64,000 bases of DNA from Corbicula japonica (Eukaryota; Mollusca; Bivalvia; Venerida; Cyrenidae): contig JAZAYU010000013.1 in the NCBI GenBank assembly GCA_038501625.1, positions 6,200,001 to 6,264,000 on the forward strand, given 5' to 3'. This document shows, piece by piece, positions 11,901-23,109 of this stretch. The first letter of the stretch is position 1, and each line of letters opens with the position of its first letter. The position numbers and the translations under genes are program-made. Below the pieces are notes generated by a model. It had not been told where the DNA came from. It was given only the letters and a program-made list of their open reading frames with translations, and searched no databases.

Positions 11901-14900
11901 CAGTTGTATAATAATTGATACTATCGGTTTTCTATGGAGTATTAAAATTCGATTATTTCCCCTATTGCTGTAGATTTATCTTCACTTTTCTTTTTTCCAG
12001 ACGACAAAAATGGTCACTTACTGGGAATTGACGTTTGGAATTTGGCTGCTTGTTATTACGCCAGAAACTAGTGTTGTGATCACGGATTTAGCTGTCAGAG
12101 GGACGCATTTAACAAGGATATTTTTTATTGTTATATATTGTGCGTAGTAGTTAACCAAGCTTGCGTCAACTTGAGCGATTACTGAAAGCTAACAATCTTG
12201 TCCCACGCAAAACACGTACACCTGAGTTGTAGAAATCCAGAGGAGTGTGAAGGTTATCGATCGATGTAGCAAAAGTAAGGGACTGACTATCGACTTGTAG
12301 TTTCTGTACTGAGAAATCGATGAAATCGATCCCAAAGGAACTACTGAATGCAAAGCTCAACGATTATCACGCGGAAGGTATGTCTCGAAGGCTGATTTCA
12401 TTTTTCAAAGATCTGCTTGACGAGAAAGTTATGGATACAACAGATCGTATACACATTGAATGTCTCAGATATTGTTTCACGAATCGATCCAACTCGACAT
12501 GATAGCTCAGCAGTGGAACGCTCACAATATTCGAGCCTAACAGAATTTTGATATTACTTGCGAAAGACCCGATATATTGTATTTTGTACCTGAAATCTAT
12601 GGTGGACATAACTATAGTCATCGTGTTGATCAATGGACAAACAGACATGCCAAGAACATTATGAATCACCTAAAAGCTTTATTCTAACGAAACCGATAAT
12701 CGCGTTCGAGTGTTGTCGTTGGATAACGAAAGGCCTTTGACAGTCGACAAATCATTCACATTGTACTTTAAAAATAAACAGATGATTGAGGAGCATTTTC
12801 AGTGACTTACAATGAAACATGGGTTTCGTGAATCGTATCAAATAAATTGTAACACTACAAAATTCGTGTGATTACTGACCATTCAACCTGTCTGTTATAG
12901 TCAAAATATTATCTATTTTTGCTTATTGTGCTAATTGTCAGAAAACGTATTTAATTGTTTTCAATGGAACAGTTTATAAGTAATGTGTGTTGTAGTCAGA
13001 GCCTCAATAAATGACTCGATCAAATTGTGTCTTTTTCTATATCAGATGGAATACTTTAAAATCGTGTGCACCTGTCATCAGTGGTCAATATTTCTGTCTT
13101 AACTTCTGTACGAGGTCCAGATCACAGTGATGACTTAAATAAAAGTTAAGCATTGCCATAAATATAAAGACGTTCAATGGTGTATTAATGATGGATTAAG
13201 TTATCAGTAGTTAGATACTGTCTGTGGCCATCATGATATACAAGTGTAATAAAGGACAAGATTTGCTAAAATTTCCATAGGTGACAAAGGGGAATAATTC
13301 TGCACAAAATGTTTGATGGTGTGACCTGCTCTTGGCTGCAAAATCGGGATCATCAGTACATATATAGTCGATCGCATCACTGAATACGCACTAAAAATCT
13401 TGACCATACATGCGAAAACTAACTCTAAAACTATGTTATAACTAAGATCTTAAAATAAATCTAAGACATTAGAACTTAGACATTACAACTTAGTTCTTAG
13501 AACAAAGACATTAGAACTTAGTTCTTAAAAATTAGACATTAGAGCTTAGACCGAAATTTAAAAAAATCGGTTATGCTTTTAAAATACGAAGCTAAAAGAA
13601 TGAAAACACAACCCCATTCTTAAACATAAAACTTTATTCAAGTTACAGTTAACAACAAAATATAAACAATGTACTTATCTCATTAATCACTCAAATAATA
13701 CCAAAACCGCGACTAGAACTTTTCGATGGCATACCCCCGGGCCACACTCAAGAAATAGTTAATACTAACGCTTTGTAACATTAAATAATATTTATGTCAA
13801 AGTTCAATGTAATCTGCAGGTCAAGATCAAATATTCAAAGATTAAGAAGAAGTACTAATCTCAGGGATTCCTTAGTATAAACAGGAGACAAAAAGGTCAA
13901 TAAATGTTAGAGTTAAAGTTTTGGAAAAAAAACTCAATAAAATTTATGTATTTGTGAATATGAGCCAAACAGTTCAAGAAATACTCAGTTTCATGGATCA
14001 GTTTCAAGATATAAATATTATTTAAGATCACTGTCATCTGTAGGTTAAATAACCCAAGTTAAGGAAATGGTTTAAGTAGTCAAGAATTGTTACGTGTGCA
14101 TGCAAACTAAAATGGTCAATAACAAGTAATAATCAAGTTATGTTGAGTTTATTAAAATTTAAATCAAAACAGCATCGAAGAACATAATCGCTGCTGCATT
14201 TGAAGTTGGATCATCTAAAGCGGCTACTTATTCCAACGCAATTGCTAGCAGTAATGTTGGATCTTCTAAAATAGCTTCTAAATCCAGTGCAATAAAGCCA
14301 TTCTTTCGCGTAAATGGCATAACACCAGGCCAAGTATTAGTCAAATATATACAAGCAAGAGAATCGTTGTATGATTTGCTATTCATTTAAAGGGTGTAGT
14401 GAAACAACTTCAATGCAAATTCCATTTGAAGAAGAAAATCCTTTTTTGGATGTCATATTTCCCACTATTTGCCATTTATCTTAATCAGCACGAGTAATAC
14501 AGCTTTGCTTTTCCGACTGAAACTGTTGTTCTATGATTCATTTTGATTCATCATTAGTTCTGTTGACTCCCCTTCTCGTCAGGTACCTACAAAGCAGAAA
14601 ACAGGTTTTACTTAGTTGACATAAATTGATAAAAAGATTATTTCCAATTATACCTCTCATACGCTTACAAGCATTTTGATAATATCCTTGAACTGCTCAC
14701 CTCACATTTTCCCTGGTTAGTAAAAGAAGACAAATGTAGCTACGGAAGTCACTGGTCGCTAAGGAAACTTTGTTGGTATGGAATCTTGGTTGCCTGTGAA
14801 AAGCAAGTGTTGTATTGTGGTCACTGTTCACTGAGGAAAATTGATGGATGCTATGGGTGTCACCTCTTGATAAGGACATTCAATGGCCAAAAAGAGTCAC

Positions 14901-17900
14901 CTGTTGGCTTGGGAAGTCATTGTTTGCCATGAAAGTTGATGGTTGCAAATGAAAGTCAATGGGTTTAGGTTTCTGGGGTAATTCAATAATGACACTAGTT
15001 CTTGATTGCTAAGCCTTTGGTTTCCATAACAACAACTTTAAAAGAGCATGACAGATGGACAAACGGACGGACGGACAGAAAGACTGATAGATTGAAAGAT
15101 GGCAAGAAAGCCAGCAAGCTAGACAAGTATGATCACAAAAGTCACATTGTCACAGAATGCTGGTGAGATAAAAAATCAACCTTACACGAAAATTGACTTT
15201 GTGCAAATGTAGACTTCATTTGACCGTTCTTTTTGTCTTTGACAGAGTTACTTCAGAAACTAAAATCATATATTACAGAATTTTCATATGCATTAATGTG
15301 TCAATCACACTTTATGGAGTAAGTTATCCATGCTCATCCAATGCAACACCTTCATGTTACATAATCTGACATTTTATTCCGAGGTCATTTGTTGCAAATT
15401 AGCTGGTTGTCTAAATACTCAAATATAATACCTTTACATTCCTTCGTTTTCTGCATAAACCTCTACAAGATGATGACATGGATTTTATAACTTTCTTCAA
15501 TTGCGCCTTCCTTTCCTCCTTCTAAAATTAAAGAAGTAATAAGGTGAACCTCAATTTGCTCTTCAAATTGTAACCTTGATGATCTATTTTAGCCATATTT
15601 GGCTACAGTAGTTAGAACCGGATTTCTTAGCCTCTTCTGAATTTCGTTGCAGCCTGTCATAGGCCTAGATAGTTTGATCAACCTATACTTATTGAAATTG
15701 GTTAATTGACCCAGTTCTTTAAGGGTACCGATATTATCACATGATCTTTTAAAACTAACTACCTATATGTCAAGAATTCTTGAAAAATAAAAAGTAAAAT
15801 TAAACAGAATTTAAATAAGAAGTTTAATCTCACACCCATCTTCTTGCCTGTCTTCCAGTCAATATGGCGTTTTTACATCTAATTTCTAAGTTCTAAGATC
15901 TAAGACCTAATTTCTAAGATAAACATTTAAGTTCGAATCGTTGCCTTCTAACTTTTAACTCAAAACGGCTTCAATGGGCTTCCGTACACTCATCATTTCA
16001 GTGTCTTGATTTTACAGTTCAATGGACTCGATTAAATTTTCAGTTCATAAACGGATTCAAACACTAGCGACTGTGAATTTTGTAAGTAAAAACAATTTTA
16101 TGCACTAACAAGATATGACGGCCTAATTGCTGAGTAGGATTTGACTCACTAAGGCAACGTTTACAGGGTTGAAGGTTATAAAGCTGAGTTTGGAAACCAG
16201 TCTCAAATCTCAAGCATCTGATTGGCTGAAATGGTTCCCTAAGGCAACGTTTACAGGTTTGTTCAATGAAAGTCTGGATGGACAATACTGAGATTGGTGC
16301 ACCTTATAAGCAGTATACCAGTAGCATCTATTTTTTATGTGTCTTTTTTTTAAATAAACAGTATAATAAACTTGTTCTTGTGGTGAGTACGGCCTTTCCT
16401 GATATGCGTATTTATTTTACATGTAACTTTAACTCTTAGTGTTATGTGTCACCTTAGTTCTTAGTGTGTTATATTTGACTGTATGTGATAACCAGTATGT
16501 TATTTGTGGATAATGTTTATATTTTTTAATTAAGGCCTGAAGGGGAACAATTAAAAGAGACATACCTCGGACACGTTTCCTTGAGTCAACAGTATTGTGA
16601 GCATTATTGTCTGAAATAAATAAATAGATAAATCGATTTTTAAAAAAATCGATCGACTCATGAGCAATTAAGATTGTTCATTTGTAAAATATGTTATTTT
16701 TTTCAATCGAGAGTCGTGGCAATAAGTTGATAAGTTCGTAACAACCAAATCATGATCTTATGCTTATTATTTAAATTTACTTGTTCATTCAATGTACATC
16801 CTACTTTAACGTGATTGCAATTTTCATGACAATCACTTTTTAAACAGCAATTATTTAGTATGCCAGAAAAAAAAACCATAAGGTTACCGTTGCAATGCAG
16901 TAATAGGGAGCTGGAACAGCTCTAAAAATAGTTTTTTCGAACAATATTTTTTACGAAATAAACAAACTTTCCCTCAATTCACTTGTCGCCAGAAAGGTGA
17001 AAACACATCTGGTGATAACATGACATCATAACTGACAAAATATTGACAGCAAAATAGATAAGCAGGCATAGCAAGTGCGCGGGTATCAGTCTACATGTGA
17101 CGGTTGATGTTTTAGCCTGTTGACGTTGATGTGCTCCGTTTATCTGTTACATAAGTGTTTTTAATATGCATCAAAATATTTTTTGTATACAATCTTGCTG
17201 ATTTTTACAGATTACAGCACAGATGTGGACATTGATATTGTTTTAATTTTCAACATGTAACAACAACGACTATACTCGATTTTATTACTAAATTCTACGA
17301 ACTACGAACAACCCTAATATTCATAAGAAGCATTTTAATGTAGTAGTGTGTAAAAAAATAATTCATTATAATACTACCTTCTCCTGTCGACAATTTATTT
17401 CTCCCTTGACCTAAAATTCATCAAAATAGTTAGTGTGCCATGATAAATTAACATATTTCTAATGTTGGAATCGAAAAATTAAATATATGATTAATCGTTA
17501 CGATACAGACATTTGTGACGTGTGTATTTGAACTGTCTACAAACTTGTCGATTGTGAACGTAGTTCCCAATAAGTCATGGTAAAGGCAAATTTGAAAACT
17601 GACAGTCTCAGCAAAGTCTGAAACGCATTTGCTTACGTAACTTCAGAGCACAAATCACAGACGCAAAGTAAATATTCGGTGTGCAGGGACTAGGAAGAAA
17701 TTTTAATAAATGTTTCCATGGATCTCTTATTCCGAGTTTACTGAAAAAATGGAAAGACATTGATGTTTCCTATCTTCTGAATGGCGTTATGTTATAAATG
17801 CCTTATATATTTTTGATCTCGACATTTACTTAAAAGCCATAAAGCTTACCTGATGCAAACTGGCACATGGTTGCACTTGTGATATTGATAACACAGTTGC

Positions 17901-18461
17901 TCCTTTCTTGATCAAGTAACGTTTCATTATAAAACTCTGGAACTGAATATTAAAAAATGATAAAAATAGTATCTTCAAACACAGAGAGAAAAAGTAATTG
18001 ATAAGTCTATAAACATGAATTACTCGTATGGGTTAATAGTTAGACACTTAAAAAATCTTCAATAATTACAAATTAGAATACCTAAACTAAAGAATGGAAA
18101 TTGAACCAATCTTGCATTTGTGTACTTGGTAAAAAATATCGGATCTATAATTCTAAGTTACTAAGCATCGTAAGGTTGTTTAACCTACCACTTTGAGAAG
18201 TTCGCAACTTGTGATGTTTAACATTTTCCCAGTTATATTGTTCATTATGCAGATCATCATTGCTAGAAAAGCTTATGTTGCTTCCGATGCCGCTAGTGTG
18301 ACTTGTCGAATCGGCTAGATCGAAATATTCTTCAACACTTTCTTTAATGTTTTTGTCTGTAAAATGTTCTGAATTTTCAGGTTTAGCATCTATTTCAAAG
18401 GGAAGATCATTATAACCTTCAGATGAAAGGCTTTGGGACTTACCAAGTCCATCCATTTTAC
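6804..18461 (-). CDS. Gene model: nSTAND-type NTPase with C-terminal ankyrin repeats, three exons
   Basis: I propose one minus-strand gene: exon 1 18461-18189, exon 2 17942-17850, exon 3 8905-6804. Both introns are phase 1. Exon 1 ends AGTG|GTAGGT and exon 2 opens with TT. Exon 2 ends TCAG|GTAAGC, and exon 3 opens with AT after TTTCAG, restoring an open frame at both joins. The product would be an acidic, Ser-rich N-terminal region of about 120 residues, an NTPase domain, a helical middle and ankyrin repeats. In molluscs such proteins are multigene families thought to act as cytoplasmic sensors or scaffolds; that role is inference here. Coding exons could also be hidden in the 9-kb intron. 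I am fairly sure of exon 3, less of its link to exons 1-2. Confidence 0.55.
8906..9321. other. Intron sequence beside the terminal exon
   Basis: Intronic DNA between the splice acceptor and the inverted-repeat element. It contains an uninterrupted C run of about 16 followed by an A run (9256-9280), a homopolymer junction prone to assembly error. No ORF. Confidence 0.5.
9431..9496 (+). CDS. Candidate first coding exon of the 9.3-16.0 kb element
   Basis: ATG at 9431 opens a 22-codon frame (MEDAIFARKSRAAGRHDNKQ then QK) ending exactly at a strong donor, AAG|GTGAGT. It sits just inside the left terminal repeat, where a transposon's first exon is expected. Basic composition fits a DNA-binding protein, but the exon is too short for a family call. 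Confidence 0.35.
9955..10180. mobile_element. MITE-like repeat ending in ...GAGTAAAGG
   Basis: It starts TTAACCCTTTACTCCAT and ends TATTGAGTAAAGGATTTTAA, so the ends are short inverted repeats. The inside has CCAGATCAGATGTCA and GCTGATCGGGACCTGA phrases typical of a family also seen at 59605-59832, with related pieces near 29226-29470, 32220-32370 and 63070-63120. Confidence 0.5.
12320..12687 (+). pseudogene. Decayed integrase-core-like transposase fragment
   Basis: Frame 1 (from 12320) reads MKSIPKELLNAKLNDYHAEG, then FFKDLLDEKV and HIECLRYCFTNR. After a one-base slip near 12485 a second frame continues with IQLDMIAQQWNAHNI, an in-frame TAA, then RPDILYFVPEIYGGHNY. The order HIECL...F, QxxxIxxxWNxHxI, RPxxLYFxPE matches, from memory, the C-terminal part of the metazoan integrase-core (rva_4-like) proteins. 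The catalytic DDE half should lie upstream but is not recognisable, so the copy is broken. It is probably the remnant of the protein that moved this element. Confidence 0.5.
14228..14386 (-). pseudogene. Unrecognised coding fragment inside the 6.7-kb element
   Basis: A 52-codon minus-strand frame reads MNSKSYNDSLACIYLTNTWP, then GVMPFTRKNGFIALDLEAIL. It has protein-like composition and could be the C-terminal end of a transposon protein. Upstream bases (14400-14530) look like decayed coding sequence with stops in each frame. No family recognised. Confidence 0.3.
15985..17849. other. Remainder of the large intron; no exon found
   Basis: AT-rich, with no frame carrying both splice sites and phase-1 ends. 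A direct repeat CTAAGGCAACGTTTACAGG occurs at about 16146 and 16242 in the same orientation, 96 bp apart, and TTTGGAAACCAGTCTC lies between them. A short palindrome AAATCGATTTTTAAAAAAA sits near 16632. Confidence 0.45.
17850..17942 (-). CDS. Internal exon 2 of the nSTAND/ankyrin gene model
   Basis: A 93-bp block with acceptor ATATTCAG before 17942 and donor GTAAGC after 17850. It encodes PEFYNETLLDQERSNCVIN followed by ITSATMCQFAS, preceded by a split Val codon. The fully open frame, consensus sites and phase-1 ends that fit both neighbours support a real exon. No domain is recognised. Confidence 0.6.
18189..18461 (-). CDS. Acidic N-terminal coding exon with initiator ATG
   Basis: The ATG at 18456-18454 follows a possible acceptor (CTTGCTCAG, exon edge 18461), suggesting an upstream 5' UTR exon. 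The frame encodes about 89 residues rich in Asp, Glu, Ser and Asn, starting MDGLGKSQSLSSEGYNDLP, with no hydrophobic segment. It contains TSGIGS, resembling the DSGxxS phosphodegron recognised by beta-TrCP but lacking the Asp. The donor GTAGGT at 18188 gives phase 1. Without splicing the frame would run to a stop at 18145. Function unknown; likely the disordered N terminus of the nSTAND/ankyrin protein. Confidence 0.55.
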
Positions 18462-18912
18462 CTGAGCAAGAAAAGTATAATTGTTTTCGGTTCAGTCTCG
18501 CAACGATATTTACACTTAGCTAAGTCTGACTCGTTTTTTAAGACCTTCGTCGTTGCTTGTTCTTCTAAAGTATTTAAATGCCATTTCGCTCTAAAATCTG
18601 CTCTGAAAACAATTTTGGACCGTATTTACAATGATCGAAGCCTGATAAAACATGTTCCCACTTCACTTCTTGCGAAACAATGTATTCTTCACGTCGAAGA
18701 TAAGCAGTTTTCGTTCGTCACACAAGAGCGACCTCTGTAACATATATCTGAAATGCAATGGCCAGACGATGATAGTTGATCTATTTTCTAGACGTGCTGC
18801 GCTGACTTAAAAGTATAGATAAATTTGAAAGTTTTCCTTTATGAAAATTAAGTTGATAAGAGAAGGAACAGCAAAACAAGTATGTTATATGAACTTATTG
18901 TTAAAACAGTAC
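18462..18912. other. Upstream region of the nSTAND/ankyrin gene
   Basis: Probable 5' flank or first intron of the minus-strand gene. A 105-codon plus-strand frame overlaps it (18423-18740) but shares bases with the better-supported exon and lacks motifs. No TATA box is evident. Confidence 0.35.
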
Positions 18913-19317
18913 CAGCGTGGCTAGACACGTGACTTTTAGAATGTCGTGAACACATCACTCGCTTAAGGTGTTTAGCTTATTTCTTAGTAATTTCTGTGCC
19001 GATGTCGATCAGTTAAAGAGCGCCGTACTCCTATTAAAAAGCATTTTTATCGACATTTAACCTTTAATATCAGTCGGCTGCCGTTTTCTCTTACATTCAA
19101 TCATTTCAAACAAAATGTTTCTTTGAATGTTAGTGAAAACGGCAGCCGATTGATACAAGGAGATTAAATGTCGATTAAAACAGGAGTACTGTGCTCTTAA
19201 TGTGATCAAAATCGGTCCAAAATTTCTGAAAAATAAGCAAAACACCTACCTGAAATCTGAATCTGATGCGAGAGATTTTGGTGTGTGCACAACATTCTCA
19301 CGTGTCTGGCCAAGCTA
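18913..19317. mobile_element. Foldback (palindromic) MITE
   Basis: Nearly the whole 405 bp is one imperfect palindrome. GCGTGGCTAGACACGTGA at the left pairs with TCACGTGTCTGGCCAAGC at the right, AGGTGTTTAGCTTATTT with AAATAAGCAAAACACCT, and CGGCTGCCGTTTTC with GAAAACGGCAGCCG, leaving a loop of about 20 nt near 19115. It lies about 450 bp upstream of exon 1. No coding capacity. Confidence 0.8.
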
Positions 19318-19689
19318 GAAAGACTCGAATACAAAACTAATACACGGGGAATGCAATGAAAGATATCACTCTAGTCATGTTTTAACTACATTATGTCATG
19401 AGATAGGCAAACGGTTTCGTTTACCGGACAATTTTGAAATTGAAGTATATATTTATTATAATCTTAATGAGTATTGCTGAATCAAATGAATAAGGAGCAA
19501 GCTGTACAATTGCTCCATCACATTAAAAATCGAGTCTGAAAAGGAGAGATAAATATCAAAAGGACTCCAAATTTATGACTTTCTTGCTTTAAGGAATTCA
19601 CACTAAACATTTTGTAGATTAATTTTCAACAGTACCTTAATTCCATTATAAGTGAAATATCATGGTTGCAGGCTACTATAATTGAGGCA
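19318..19689. other. Intergenic, nothing recognised
   Basis: No ORF of note and no repeat identified by eye. Confidence 0.35.
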
Positions 19690-20010
19690 GTTCTAGTAAA
19701 AAGAAAGCAACATATGCATATCAGGAATCGCCACACTCAAAAAACACAGCCTCCCCACGCAGCGAAAAAGAAGAGAGGAAGATAGAGAGAGCGCATGTTT
19801 TATATATGTATGTCAATTCAAATAGGACGCCACAAACAATTAATAAACAAGAGAACCTTTGGGGATACCGCCTTGGAACGGTCAGTGGCAAAACAAATTG
19901 CCACTGGGGGTTTAAACCAGGTTCTAGGGTGCACCAACCTCACACTTGCCCCAACAGGTTCTCGTATCACAAAACAAGTACAAATTGTCCTGGTGAAATA
20001 ATATGCCGAA
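19690..20010 (+). repeat. Dispersed repeat (SINE/MITE-like), plus copy
   Basis: About 300 bp with landmarks ATATGCATATCAG, GACGCCACAAACAA, CAGTGGCAAAACAAATTGCC, CCTCACACTTGCCCC and AACAAGTACAA. It matches 26240-26530 in inverted orientation over its full length, and a fragment occurs at 1075-1150. Frames of 68-108 codons run across it on both strands but follow the repeat rather than a gene. CAGTGGCA and TTGCCACTG form an internal hairpin. Confidence 0.75.
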
Positions 20011-20712
20011 TGATATATTATAAAAACAAAACCAGCAATGAACATTGTTTATTGTTTGTATCAATCCAGGGGTCATATATCATTACACTATTGCTTACTA
20101 TAGTGGCTGACGGTCTTTTTCATGTAAAATAACTTTCAGATGTAACACATTAATTGTTCATCATTAAAAATAAATGTTATGATTATAGCTTATATTGGTC
20201 AACATATTAGCCATGCACTCATGAATAGTGTGTCAAAACCAGATAATGGGAAATCCTTTAATACTAGCTCGAAATTTATTATATACTTTTTAGCCTGAGG
20301 TTTAACCGCTGGCTAATGAAATGGCATTCCGAAAACACATACCTTCAGCAGGTGCGCTAAAATGAAAAAGTCGAAGCACAGCTTCTGGTTGACGTCAGAA
20401 AAGAGTTCCAAAAGAAATCATAGAACATCAGTTGTTAACGATCATTTAAATTGATTGCTTTTAAACAATATATGATCAGTAAAACACTTACTCAATAAAA
20501 GCAACAAGGGGACACAAGTTAATATTATTGATATAATAATTAAATACGCTGCGTATGTGTAAGACAATCACAATGACGTCAAATGGCAATATTCTGAACG
20601 CAGAGAATTTGAAGTATATCAGTTTTTGGGGGTTTAATTTTTCTTTTAAAATATATAACGTTTCGATATAGATTTACGGTTTTGTTACGTAACACGTACG
20701 GGCTTTCGCCCT
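20011..20712. other. Intergenic, nothing recognised
   Basis: AT-rich. Contains GTTTAACCGCTGGCTAA near 20300, which is echoed at 50942. No ORF. Confidence 0.35.
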
Positions 20713-23109
20713 AACTACACACAACTCCAGTGATCTCCCTTCGATTGTGTTTACCTAAAATATAGAAAACTTTCGAAGATATTGTTTGAAATAGTAGAAC
20801 TCTAGCTAATTTTTTGTCCGAATTTAATTTGTGAAAATCATGAAAATTATTTGAAATGTGTTTTCTTTAGAGTGGAATTAACATGAGAGATAGTACGTGT
20901 TCAAAATCCTGAAAGGATTACAAATAAACACAGACATCGACATTTTTTTCATAACAGTGTAATTTCCGAAAGGTCATGAAGAGTTTTGAAACTGTATCAA
21001 CTGTAAAAACCCCCAAAAATTGCATGTGTGCAGTCATTGTATGAATAAATGTGCAATCAAATCGCTAAAAAGGTTTGGCATATTTTTCATTTAATGATTT
21101 GTATAAAACCATCTGCATGAAAACACATCTGATTATTGTTTACATTTTCTGGTGAAGATGTAAAGATAGACACTTCGACTCCGAGCACTTTTGAAAACAT
21201 ATTTCTATATCTCACCGGCAGTAACATCATCCAGATTTACAAGTCCTAACAAGGTAAATACATGTAGTTGTATTTTTGCAAGAATAGTTGAAAATAGTCT
21301 CGGCGATATACATACGATATGGCGAGGTGATTCTGCCCAGATTAACAAGAGCCATGTTACACATGGTTAAATACCCCCGCCGGAATAAGTAACCTGAAGG
21401 TTGTACTTTCGTATAATTTACCTGGAGAGGAAATCCTTTTAAATTTGGAGTTAAAATTTTTAAACAAAATTTATCAAGAAAATCTGATAAAGGGGAATAA
21501 CTCTAAAAATAGGCAAAGTAGAGTTATTGAACTTGCACACTGCACTACCTACTGTGCTCTGTCAGTATATGAAATTTGAATAAAATCCCTCAAGTAGTTT
21601 TTGAGTTATGCTCCGGACAAAATTTATTATGTCATTCTGATAAAGAGGAATAACTCTAAAAAAAGGCAAGGTAGAGTTATTGGACTTGCACACTGCACTA
21701 CCTACAATGTGCTCTGTCAGTGTATGAAGTTTGAATAAAATCCCTCCAGTAGTTTTGGGCTTATGCTTCGGACAAAATTTATCAAGTAAATATGATAAAG
21801 GGGAATTACTCTTAAAAAAAGCAAAGTAGAGTTATTGTTCTTGCACATTGTACTACCTACCTATTAATGAGCTCTGTCAGTGTATGAAGTTTGAATAAAA
21901 TCCCTGAAGTAGTTTTGGACTTATGCTCCGGACAAAATTTATCAAGTAAATATGATAAAGGGGATAAAGGGGAATAACTCTAAAAATAGGCAAGATAGAG
22001 TTATTGTTCTTGCACAATGCACTACCTACTGTGCTCTGTCAGTATATGAAATTTGAATAAAATCCCTCAAGTAGTTTTTGAGTTATGCTCCGGACAAAAT
22101 TTATTAAGTCATTCTGATAAAGAGGAATAACTCTAAAAAAGGCAAGGTAGAGTTATTGGACTTGCACACTGCACTACCTACAATGTGCTCTGTCAGTGTA
22201 TGAAGTTTGAATAAAATCCCTCAAGTAGTTTTGGAGTTGTGCTCCGGACAGAATATATCAAGTAAATATGATAATAACTCTTAAAATAGGCAAGGTAGAG
22301 TTATTGTTCTTGCACATTGCACTACCTACCAATGTGCTCTGTCAGTGTATGAAGTTTGAATAAAATCCCTCCAGTAGTTTTGGGCTTATGCTTCGGGAAA
22401 AATTTATGAAGTAAATATGATAAAGGGGAATTACTCTTAAAAAAGCAAGGTAGAGTTATTGTTCTTGCACACTGTACTACCTACCAATGAGCTCTGTCAG
22501 TGTATGAAGTTTGAATAAAATCCCTCAAGTAGTTTTGGACTTATGCTCCGGGCAAAATTTATCAAGTAAATATGATAAAGGGGAATAACTCTAAAAAAAA
22601 GCAAGATAGAGTTATTGTTCTTGCACAATGCACTACCTACCAATGTGCTGTGTCAGTGTATGAAGTTTGAATAAAATCCCTTAGTAGTTTTGGACTTATG
22701 CTCCGGACAAAATGTATCTAGTAAATATGATAAAGGGGAATAACTCTAAAAATAGGCAATGTAGAGTTATTGTTCTTGCACACTGCACTACCTACCATTG
22801 AGCTCTGTCAGTGTATGAAGTTTGAATAAAATCCCTCCAGTAGTTTTGGACTTATGCTCCGGACAAAATTGTTTCGGACGGACGCACGGACGCACAGACG
22901 CACGGACGAAGGGCATTCCTAATATCCCCTCGCCTTCGGCGGGGGGATAACAAACTTAACAGCTGAGAACATGCAGACTATACGGCCCGGAGTCAGAGAC
23001 AATACGACCAAGCTTTAAAACCATACGGCCCAGATATATTTATATTTAGCAGATATGAAATCAAATAATGCAGCATCTTTAATTTTGGAAAAGCTATAAT
23101 TTTTGTTGC
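20713..23109 (+). repeat. Arm A, block 1 of an inverted segmental duplication
   Basis: 20713-20945, 20950-21348 and 22948-23109 match, in reverse-complement order, 50630-50401, 48891-48545 and 48540-48378. Landmarks include CCAGTGATCTCC, ATAACAGTGTAATTTCCG, GGCGAGGTGATTC, GAACATGCAGACTATACG and TAATGCAGCATCTTTAATTT. Arm A is interrupted by the tandem-repeat element at 21349-22947. Arm B lacks it but has its own insertion at the junction near 20946. Confidence 0.8.
21349..22947 (+). mobile_element. Tandem-repeat-bearing element, about nine 154-bp units
   Basis: It begins GAGCCATGTTACACATGG (a short palindrome) followed by TACCCCCGCCGG, and ends TCGCCTTCGGCGGGGGGA. Between these, units of about 154 bp recur (GATAAAGGGGAATAACTC at 21486, 21639, 21794, 21954, 22116, 22270, 22419, 22574, 22729), then a short run of ACGGACGCACGG. 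Arm B keeps the uninterrupted site, reading ATTAACAAACTTAAC, so the boundaries are good to a few bases. TAACAA flanks both sides. This fits the bivalve 'pearl'/Helitron-like class of tandem-repeat-carrying non-autonomous elements. No coding capacity. Confidence 0.75.

Larger units (their letters stand above)
9322..15984. mobile_element. 6.7-kb terminal-inverted-repeat element in an intron
   Basis: The left end (CCGAACCACCATTGAGGCCG, then TTTTGAGTTAGAAGTTAGAAGGC) is the reverse complement, with scattered changes, of the right end (GCCTTCTAACTTTTAACTC ... GGGCTTCCG). The homology extends about 150 bp inward through a subterminal zone of TTAGAACTTAGAA-type short repeats and into a shared GACGCCAT segment. 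Similar TTAGAACTTAG repeats recur in the middle (13425-13555). Inside are an exon-like start at 9431, a decayed integrase-like frame at 12320-12687 and a minus-strand fragment at 14228-14386. No clean target duplication is visible. Superfamily not assigned. Confidence 0.6.

Noticed and set aside
18423..18740. A 105-codon plus-strand frame
   Set aside because: It overlaps the minus-strand exon with ATG, splice sites and matching phase, and has no motif.
19806..20132. A 108-codon frame reading through the 19.7-20.0 kb repeat
   Set aside because: Most of it is the dispersed repeat, which is open in several frames on both strands and recurs inverted at 26.3 kb.
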